This document shows, piece after piece, positions 56,561 through 64,000 of a stretch of 64,000 nucleotides of DNA (position 1 is its first letter; the number at the start of each line of letters is the position of its first letter). The DNA comes from Hyparrhenia diplandra. Its lineage: Eukaryota; Streptophyta; Magnoliopsida; Poales; Poaceae. The stretch spans positions 62,001 to 126,000 of the forward strand of contig JADLZK010013203.1 in assembly GCA_015847255.1 (NCBI GenBank). The letters run 5' to 3'. Position numbers and translations under genes: made by a program. A model generated the notes under the pieces. That model made no database searches. It saw only the letters and a program-made list of their open reading frames with translations, and had not been told where the DNA came from.

Positions 56561-57224
56561 TTGATAGCCTGTTTGGAAAATGGCAGTTCAAGAAATGCCA
56601 CTCTTTTTGTGTTGGGAGGGAGTGGATTTAAGCAAACTAATCCTTTAGTTACAAACAAATGACAGATTGGTACTAACAAGAAGCCCTTTCCTAACCTTCC
56701 ATATATTCATGATTTATACTAATATCTAAATTGCACACAAATCCAGATTTTATTGCGGACTATGTATACGGATTTGAGTTCTGTGTGGACACCGAAATGG
56801 ATGCTGTCCATACTCATTAACATGGACATTGCTCCCAATCCCAGAGAAGATGATGATGAGACAGATCAACAAAAGGAGAGAGGTCAGAACGAAGGATAGA
56901 GATAACATTAACTCTGGTGATCAAATTACTAATAATTCATCTCATGAAAATGCTACTTGCAGTGCACAATTAGTGGGGGGCCGACAGTGGCAAACAAGAC
57001 CTGGCAGGCAATGCCTTTTTTAGCACACATTTTCAGTTCATCTGTACATACTCGCCACAAACTCATTTCCTCCTGATGTTCCTATAGCCAAGCAGAACAC
57101 TGGAAATTATCCATTGAAATGGCACTGAAAATGTCACTACAGACAGTTGTTGCCATACCCCTCTAAAGATAGGATGAGCCCATTATCCAATGAAATGGCA
57201 CTGAAAACCGGTTCTTAGTGAAAG
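56561..57224. other. Unassigned AT-rich sequence
   Basis: No conserved block, open frame or element terminus recognised. AAATGGCACTGAAAA occurs twice (about 57116 and 57194). Confidence 0.45.
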
Positions 57225-57540
57225 TGTGGGAATGATATTGTTATATTCCATATGTGTTACAGGGGTACACACAGGTGTGATTACATCCACAAATAATGGG
57301 CCTAACTATAGTTATGCTAACACTCTCCCGCTGTCTAATTGGGAGCAACACTAACATTGAGGCTGGACCGAAACTCCTGAAACAATAAGGTGGGAAGGCC
57401 CTTCGTGAAGACGTCAGCGTACTGAGATGTAGTAGGAACATGAAGAACCCAAATGTGGCCGAGGGCGAACCTCTCTCGAACAAATTGGAGATCAATCTCA
57501 ACATGCTTTTTGTAGACCCAAACCGGTGCTCAATACATCA
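57225..57540 (-). mobile_element. Ty1/copia fragment: RNase H end plus short LTR
   Basis: On the minus strand it reads EIDLQFVRERFALGHI, then QYADVFTKGLPTLLFQEFR, the highly conserved end of copia polyproteins. A stop, a purine tract (complement of CTCTCCCGC, 57323-57331) and a 98-bp terminal repeat (57225-57322, TGTTAGC to CA) follow. The upstream pol region is lost or scrambled after about 57540. No target duplication could be verified. Confidence 0.85.
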
Positions 57541-58149
57541 ATTGTCAACTTGACATCTCGGAAATAATGCATAATACTCCTAGCTTTCCAACAGTGATAA
57601 CATGTTGACGCTTTTAGGGACAATGACTTGATACTGGATCCCATATCACACAAGTTGCTGGTCACTAGAAGTACAAACAGGAATGCATTTTGAGGGTGGA
57701 CTTGCCTCAGTGATACCTTAGGACCTCTACCCCGTGAACATCGTTGGCATTACTGATGCCTCCCGTTCATATTTACTTTGACAGAAGCTTAAGCCCCGTG
57801 ACCAGAAATTAATGTAGATGTGCCCAAGAGTTGTTCAGTATTTATTTATATATACATTAATGCAATTTCTTCCTATTTTTTCTTTCAAAAGGAGAAATAA
57901 TAACTCCAGTGATAAACTGAATGTTGCACAATTCAGGGGTGTGAATAGTTTGAGCACATTACCGACACATGAACATTTCACCAGAAGACAAGCCATTATA
58001 GCTACATAAAGGAAATACATACCGAGTGGTTAGATTACTGATCTCTATTGATTAAAAGTTCAAATGGGTAGCTAGCATTCTCAGTGGTCACACAGGTGGC
58101 ATGTGTTGATGTGACTACCGGCCACTCTACAACTGCTACCTTCCATTTG
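57541..58149. other. Unassigned sequence after the copia fragment
   Basis: May include further decayed copia sequence on minus to about 57740, but no motif is readable. Two overlapping 61-63 codon frames near 57820-58020 have no family. Confidence 0.4.
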
Positions 58150-58860
58150 GAATATAATTACTTTGGTCGTACAAGAATATGAACAGAACCAAGACGCCGG
58201 GCATCTGTCTTCCTTTCCTTCGTCAGAACATCATAGGCTATAGTACCTATCAGGTGAGCCAAATGATGGCAACAAAACCCAAGATGTTGAGACAGAGCAG
58301 GGTCCAATGTGTGTGCACTAGTCTAGGGTTCGTAAAGAAATTTGGTTTCAAGAAGAAAGAATGAACTATCCCATCCTTCATCAGGAGATAACTCAGTCAT
58401 ATCTTGAACATCGTTGGTGCTCTTCTTGCCTCTGGTTCCTCTTTTTTCTCTTACCGATAGGAGCTAGTATGGTCGGATGTATCTCTCCACTCATGTACTC
58501 CTAACTTCCATTCGATATATAATTACTTGTATGGCAAAAGAATGTGAACAAACCCAAGCCGACCGGCATATATATATATATTGCAGAAATGTGTCCACAT
58601 AAATTGCAAGACATATCCTGGAGCTGCAGGGGCAGGGGTAACATTAAAGTAAATCAACTTCATTACTTCAACAACCGAGACCATGACACTTGCAAGACAT
58701 ACTACACTGTCCACAGATCGAGCTGTCTTTAGGCGATAGCATGCCAAGTCATGGATCATCCAAGTTTATTTTTTACAGGCCATAGCGCAGTTTGGAAAAA
58801 AAATTATTGTTACAAAACTGCAGTTTGTCATTGTTAAACACAGACGACGTTCGGCGAAGA
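58150..58860. repeat. Segment Z copy 3
   Basis: Matches copies 1 and 2: TACTCCTAACTTCCATTCGA, ATATAATTACTTGTATGGC, GCAGAAATGTGTCCACATAA, GACCATGACACTTGCAAGAC and AAACTGCAGTTTGTCATTG. In this copy the last two parts are adjacent, showing the arrangement before the 14590-16029 insertion in copy 1. Confidence 0.75.
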
Positions 58861-59817
58861 CGAGATCGTGCAACACAAGACACCTCACAGCATATAAATT
58901 TCAGATCTTCATCATTGCAATGTAATCGTTGTCGTTAGAGTTTTTCTACAAGTCAGCAAATTGCATTCAGACATGTCCGATCCTTGAGGGGAAAAACCCA
59001 GGAAGTGTAATACGAGTCAAATCCTGCAGCGACACCATAATCATGTGACTTCATGGCAGGATATGTAATCTTTGCTCCAGCACACAGTCTCATATTAGAT
59101 CGATCTCAAATTGTTGGCCTCGTCATATATGTGCAATCTAGAAAACTCCACCCCGAAGAAACAAATTCCTGGGCTTAAATGACGTGCCTTATATGTTACC
59201 CAGCTTACATGTCATAAAACCCAAAACATTAAAGATGAACCCGGCCTTATTCTGATGTTCTGGAACCACAATGAATCCGGGAACTAATGATGAATCAATT
59301 GCAGAATTAAAAGCTTGTATTGTCACTGCAATCCCCCCCAAAAAATAACAAAGTGATGCTAGCATGCCACTTTATTATAGGCTAGAATTCTCTAATCCAT
59401 CCTACCGCATCCCCTTTCACATACAATCCATAAGTTGTGAGCAGGCGCTTACCGAGAACGCCACAGCTTTCACAAATAACGGCACCATGTCACCACACAG
59501 ATATGTAGAAGGGCAGATATGAAGTCATTCCTGTGTGGAAGTGTTGGAGGCTGGGAAATTTGGGGAAAAGAAAAGAATAGAGGAAACACAAGGTGCGGTC
59601 GAGTGGAAAAGGCACTAACATTCTGTGTGATCACCATAGAGGAAACCCTTGGAACTTATTTTAGGCCAACAGGTTTTGTTGACATACAAAAAAACGCCTT
59701 GTTATTCTGCATGGCATTGCCCTAGTGCTCGCATCGGTGCTGCTCTGTAATCCCACCTTTCTTGCTTGCTATCTGTCTCGCTCATCAAAACTGTGCGTCA
59801 TCAATCCACTCTAGCTA
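58861..59817. other. Unassigned sequence between segment Z copy 3 and unit 6
   Basis: No conserved blocks shared with other units and no recognisable gene or transposon terminus. A 68-codon plus frame at 59519-59725 has no family. Confidence 0.45.
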
Positions 59818-60840
59818 GTGATCTCTGGAGAAACACTGCAGCTGGTCCCTCTCTGTACCGAGAATTCATCTAAAGTGATGCAGCTTGGTTTGATTGTGTG
59901 CAAAGTACCAGATCATACCGTCAAGTTTGCTTGTACCATGGACCCATGCTGGATGACTTTGTTGCCCCAACCAATGATGTGGCATCTATCACATTCCCAA
60001 TGCCTCTAACTCCTACATATTTGCAGGACACACTGAACTATGGACTTCCAATATCTACATTTGTTCACGCTACACAGAATGTATCAATGAGTTTGTTCTG
60101 AATGGTGATCTGAACTTTCAGCTGCGTTGGGAGGTATATATAGGAACCCAGAATGCACAGCCAGTGGTATTTGATTTTTCGCTCGAGCCATCGAGTAAAT
60201 GCAATTGTGTAGTGATAGGTATTAGTAGTGCTGCAATAGTATATTTATTTCTCCAACAGAATCACATATGCACTGTAGTACTTCTCAGTAACAAGTCATG
60301 ATTGAGAACATTGACATGGACAGAAGTAGTTGATTATTTATATCCTTCCTTCCTTTCTAAAGAAAGCCTTGTCTAATCCTATAAACATCTTTGATTGACC
60401 AGGGTGGAAGGGAGGTGTATTGTCATAGCAAGATAAATCATCAGTACGAGGTATAATAAACTATAGTAGAATGTGTCATTTGTATTGTCGTGTGTAACTG
60501 AAATACAGTACCTCGCTGCAAGCCACCAACGTAACTTTGAAGCATTCATTCTCTCCTAGATTCTGAAACACTAGTTACTTCTCTTTGCGCCAAGCTTGGA
60601 TGCCACTCCTGTTACGGAGGGAATGAAGAGCACCGGATGTCCCTGGCCGGGATTGTTCCCAGCCTTGTGTGACACCGCCGTGATGGCGAACGCACAGCAC
60701 AGCCTCCTAGCTCTCTTGACCGCATGGTCCAGATAGTGGAGGTGCTTGGTCTGCCATCTCATCCCAGCGTAAGAGGACAGTCACGAGGAATGGACGAATG
60801 GAGGTCGCCTGTCTCTGAAACCAGCGAGCACGGAACAAAG
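59818..60840. repeat. Array unit 6: blocks A, B and C
   Basis: Block A (59830-60300) includes a plus-strand frame open from about 59980 to the stop at 60298 that ends VVFDFSLEPSSKCNC, VVIGISSAAIVYLFL and LSNKS, next to the alternative frame ASITFPMPLTPTYLQD (59950-60101), implying one indel between them. Block B at 60300-60445 and block C at 60510-60840 follow. Confidence 0.85.
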
Positions 60841-61510
60841 GAGAGATTACTTTGGATTTGTGCTACTAAAATGTGTCCTTTCTGGTTCCAATGTGCAATG
60901 TGTACTAAAATGCATTGACTTGACATCAACTCTTTGTGTATTCAAAACAAGTAACTTGCTGGGATACGTTCTTGCATTGCAAGCAAGGTTGGGCTAGAAA
61001 TACGTTCTTTGCGAGAGGAACTGTCTGTATGTCACAGCATTGAACAACTCTGCCGACTAAACATGGAGGAAAGGTCGTCACTAAAAAACGAGGAGCAGTT
61101 AATTAAAAACAGGAGCAAAGGTCAATACATTCTTGAAAGTACAGTTCATACTACTTGTCTACATACTCCCTCCGGAATGGTATTAGAAGTCGTTTAGGAC
61201 AGCGACACGGTTTCCAAAACACAACTTTGACCACTTATAATTATATAAATATTTATGGAGATGTGATATATGTATACTTTTATCAAAGTATTTTTTAAGA
61301 CAAATCTACCCATATAATTTTTACATTTACAAACTCAACAACTTAAAACTTATTGATGATTTATATTCCCGATGTTTGACTCAAACCTTCTCCAAAACGA
61401 CTTCTAATACCATCCCGAGGGAGTACATGGTTTCCAATTTGATATTATAAAGATAAAACATGCACGCATGGCAGACAAATTGGAGAAAGGATAAAACAGT
61501 CAACTGCGGT
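60841..61510. repeat. Array unit 6: block D, split by Stowaway-2
   Basis: The start of D (GTGGAGTATTATTGG) is missing; the block runs from GTGTCCTTTCTGGTTCCAATG to GTCTACA at 61163 and, after the Stowaway, from CATGGTTTCCAA. Confidence 0.8.
61166..61423. mobile_element. Stowaway MITE 2 (258 bp), complete
   Basis: Ends CTCCCTCCGGAATGGTATTA and the inverted counterpart (TAATACCATCCCGAGGGAG), with TA flanks at 61164-61165 and 61424-61425. Different family from Stowaway-1, with inverted repeats continuing through GAAGTCGTTT. The unoccupied site is visible at about 44120. Confidence 0.93.
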
Positions 61511-61908
61511 GGATAATTCACATCAGCTCTCGTATTATAAAAGGCTTTATTCTGCTGTGATCATGTGTAATTACCATGACTAATTTTTTGTGGCTTATAC
61601 AAACAGTTGATCAATGCATATCTGGATCTACATACTATATTCTCCTCATCAGGTAAAATCTGGACTTTTGATGGATCCACGCTATTGCTAGAGGCAACAA
61701 GTGTGGATGACTGGAGAAAAGAATGGAAAAAAGACAAAAAGAAATTCAGGCGTGGCTTCCTCTTTGCCACGACGACCATGACGAGCATCACTCGAAGTGT
61801 GTCTGCACCGAGCAAACACTATTAGCTGTCAGCCGTCTGTACAAGAGGTAAAAACACACTCATCGGTCATTGAACCATAATTGATATCCTTGAGACCTCC
61901 CAATCCTA
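61511..61908. repeat. Array unit 6: block F and G
   Basis: TATA-like site at 61536-61544, then a 72-codon plus-strand frame (61607-61825: INAYLDLHTIFSSSGKIWTF and DDWRKEWKKDKKKFRRG). Related peptides occur in unit 2 (HDWRKEWNKTK) and, broken, in units 1 and 3. A CATCAG|GTAA splice-donor-like site lies within it, so it may not be read through. Family unknown. Confidence 0.7.
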
Positions 61909-62485
61909 TCACCTCCACCTTTTACACCTGATGTGCATGACCGCATGTGTTGGGGTTTCAGAGTTAGCTAGGGTACTAGCACCATGGAAACTTCTTTGGA
62001 GGCCTGATATACTTCTGATGTCAAATTTATAGATGGAACTATAGAATAATTCGATTGAGTGTGCAGTTATGTATAGGACATCAAATTCACTCAGTGATCT
62101 ACGTCGCAGGCTCAACTCCAGGTAAATTCAATAATGACAGGATCATTTATTATTGGCCCACTATATGTAACTGTGCGGTTCTTGCCATTCATGAAAGACT
62201 TAAATTTAGCATACGCAAACCCACAGAATTTTGCTCGATAATTTTAAATTATGCAGTGTTGCATATAAAATAAGTACATCATATTGTTTTACCATAAGTG
62301 ACTTGCTGACAGAAATGTGCCTATTGTTTAAATGTTTCAGCAAAATCAATAATACACAAAAAATACTCACTAAGCCGTAAACAATTATTTTCATTTATAT
62401 CCCTATTCACCTCTAAACTAAGAGACATGTACGTCTGATTTAAGTCTATGCCAATAAAATTCACCTCTAAACTAAGAGGCATTGT
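61909..62485. repeat. Array unit 6: block E
   Basis: GAGTTAGCTAGGGTACTAGC, GGTAAATTCAATAATGACAGG and GCAAACCCACAGAATTTTGC as in other units. TTCACCTCTAAACTAAGAG is repeated (62406 and 62460), indicating a small duplication at the point where a CACTA fragment begins. Confidence 0.8.
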
Positions 62486-62604
62486 TTTAAAAACCTCCAC
62501 AGTTAATCATCAATTAACGGGACCTTTGCTCGGCGGCGGTTACGAAAACTGCCACCGAAAATCACAAATAACCGCCACCGAAGTTGTTTTATGTAGTAGT
62601 GCAA
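62486..62604. mobile_element. CACTA transposon end fragment
   Basis: Repeats GGCGGTTAC, AACCGCCACCG and TGCCACCG in both orientations and ends TTTATGTAGTAGTG, the inverted form of a CACTACTACAT terminus. The matching left terminus is missing, so this is a remnant produced by deletion. Confidence 0.65.
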
Positions 62605-63289
62605 CATATCTTTGCGGTCACGAATCTGTCTAAAGTGAAGCAGCTTGGTATGATTGTGCGCAAAGTACCAGATCGTGCCGTCTAGTTGTGCTTGTACCAT
62701 GGACCCATGGTGGATGACTCTATTACCCAAACTGATGACTTGGCATCTATCATTTTCCCAATGCCTCTAACTCCTATATATCTGCTGGATACACTTAATT
62801 ATGGACTTCCAATATCTACCTTTGTTCACGCTATACAGAATGTATCAATGAGATTGTTCTGAATGGTGATCTGAATATCAACTGTGTTGGGAGGTATATA
62901 TATAGGAACCAAAATGCACAGCCAGTGGTATTTGATTTCTCACGTACAAACGACACCGAGTAAATGCAATTATCTAGTGATAGGTATTAGTGCTACTGCA
63001 ATAGTATATTTATTTCTCGAATAGAATCACATATATGCACTGTAGTGCTTCTCAGTAACAAGTCATGATTCTAGTAGTTGATTATTTATGTCCTTCCTTC
63101 CTTTCTAAAGAAAGCCTTGTCTGATCCTATCAATATCTTTGATTGACCAAGGTGGGAGGTGTATTGCCATAGCGCAGCCTCCTGGGTCTCTCAACCGCAT
63201 GGTCCAGATAGTGGATGTGCTGTCGAGCTCGGTCTGGGATAGACTGGGACCCTCGATGGTTTGGCCAGCTAGGCTCATGACAAGAAATA
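62605..63289. repeat. Array unit 7: blocks A, B and part of C
   Basis: Block A (62625-63010) keeps CTAAAGTGAAGCAGCTTGGT and CCAATGCCTCTAACTCC; its frames are broken. Block B (63060-63165) is followed by a shortened C (CAGATAGTGGATGTGCTG near 63205). Confidence 0.85.
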
Positions 63290-63652
63290 TTATGTTAAAA
63301 TAATTTTGAGGTCCTGTGTGTAATTTTAAGAAATAGGGTGGAGTATTATTGGAGCAGATCCCCATATTTTGAGAAGCATAGAAATGATTGTGAACTTTCG
63401 ATATTGTCCTTTCTGGTTCCAATTTGCAATGTGTACTAAAATGCATTGACTTGACATCAGCTACTAAAACTCTTGCGTATTCAAAACTAGTAAGTATCTA
63501 GGACACGCTTTTCCATTTGCATGCAGCGTTAAGCTAGACATACATGTTGGCCAAGAGGAACTGTCAGTATGCCACAGCGTTGAACAGTTCTGGTGACTAA
63601 ATATGGAGGAAAGGTCGTCACTAAAGACCAAATGCCAATACATTCTTGAAAG
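63290..63652. repeat. Array unit 7: block D
   Basis: GGTGGAGTATTATTGGAGCA, ACTAAAATGCATTGACTTGA, CATACATGTTGGCCAAGAGG and GGAAAGGTCGTCACTAAA. It stops after ACATTCTTGAAAG at 63652, where other units continue TACAGTAC. Confidence 0.85.
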
Positions 63653-64000
63653 AACCTGATGGTTTTTTGTCGTGCTGCTTCAGTACCAAGAACGTCCATA
63701 AACTCCATTGAACGGTGCTATCTTGGAGGTATTTTCCTACTCGACTTTCCTCAGATGCGGATTTGGTTAGTAGTTTATTTGTATCTTTCTCAAATTCATA
63801 GATTCCTTCTAATCCCCAATTGGTTTCCACTAATTTCGTTTTTATTTGTTTGTTTTTTCAATCCAGAGAATAGGCGGAGGCATGGTGGTTAGTGTCTATG
63901 GTAACCTTGTAAAAAGGGATCGATTTACTGAGTTACTGACTGTTCGTGTTGTAACAGTGATGCAGAGGGGCAACAAAATCTTTTTAACTTGTCAATCCCT
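63653..64000. other. Unmatched sequence to the window end
   Basis: Departs from block D at a sharp junction. A 77-codon plus frame (63659-63892) has no known family. It is likely the left edge of an insertion or the end of the array; the window stops before this can be decided. Confidence 0.4.

Overview
The window looks like intergenic, transposon-rich DNA from a grass (Poaceae). The evidence is the set of elements: Stowaway MITEs with CTCCCTCC termini, CACTA transposons with TATGACG-type subterminal repeats, a TRIM retrotransposon, tRNA-derived SINEs with box A/box B, L1-type LINEs, a long-LTR Ty3/gypsy chromovirus-like element, and GC-rich exon islands in AT-rich surroundings. The species cannot be fixed from sequence alone. 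I find no intact cellular protein-coding gene. Almost every recognisable coding piece belongs to a transposon, to a gene fragment carried by a transposon, or to a decayed repeated family.

Layout. 1-9.7 kb is mostly AT-rich sequence with several short tandem duplications, a GC-rich island with a TATA box near 8.03 kb, and a truncated Stowaway end. 9.7-20 kb contains two copies of a duplicated segment (here 'Z'); one is split by a complete CACTA element (9973-13890, TSD CAT). A repeat copy (unit 0) follows, carrying two SINEs. 19.7-36.1 kb is a three-level nest: a minus-strand L1 LINE is split by a CACTA-like DNA element, which is itself split by a 9.2-kb Ty3/gypsy element (20952-30184).

36.9-63.65 kb is a direct array of decayed units (blocks A-B-C-D-F-G-E in a constant order) of an unidentified family, repeatedly hit by transposons: a small CACTA-like element, a truncated LINE, a 4.6-kb gene-fragment-carrying CACTA (45296-49924, TSD ATT), a TRIM (51055-51754, TSD TGGGA), two Stowaways, a CACTA end fragment and a Ty1/copia remnant. 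Because the units are paralogous, many insertions can be checked against an empty site in a sister copy inside this window.

The most notable content is the 4.6-kb CACTA element. It carries an exon matching plant ROP/RAC small GTPases with both splice sites kept, and an exon resembling the RRM of SC35-like SR splicing factors. Also notable are the unidentified tandem family and a 5S-rRNA-like stretch inside the middle element of the nest. Differences between the two Ty3 LTRs, and breaks in its pol region, are mainly 1-3 base indels, so assembly error should be excluded before calling the element dead.
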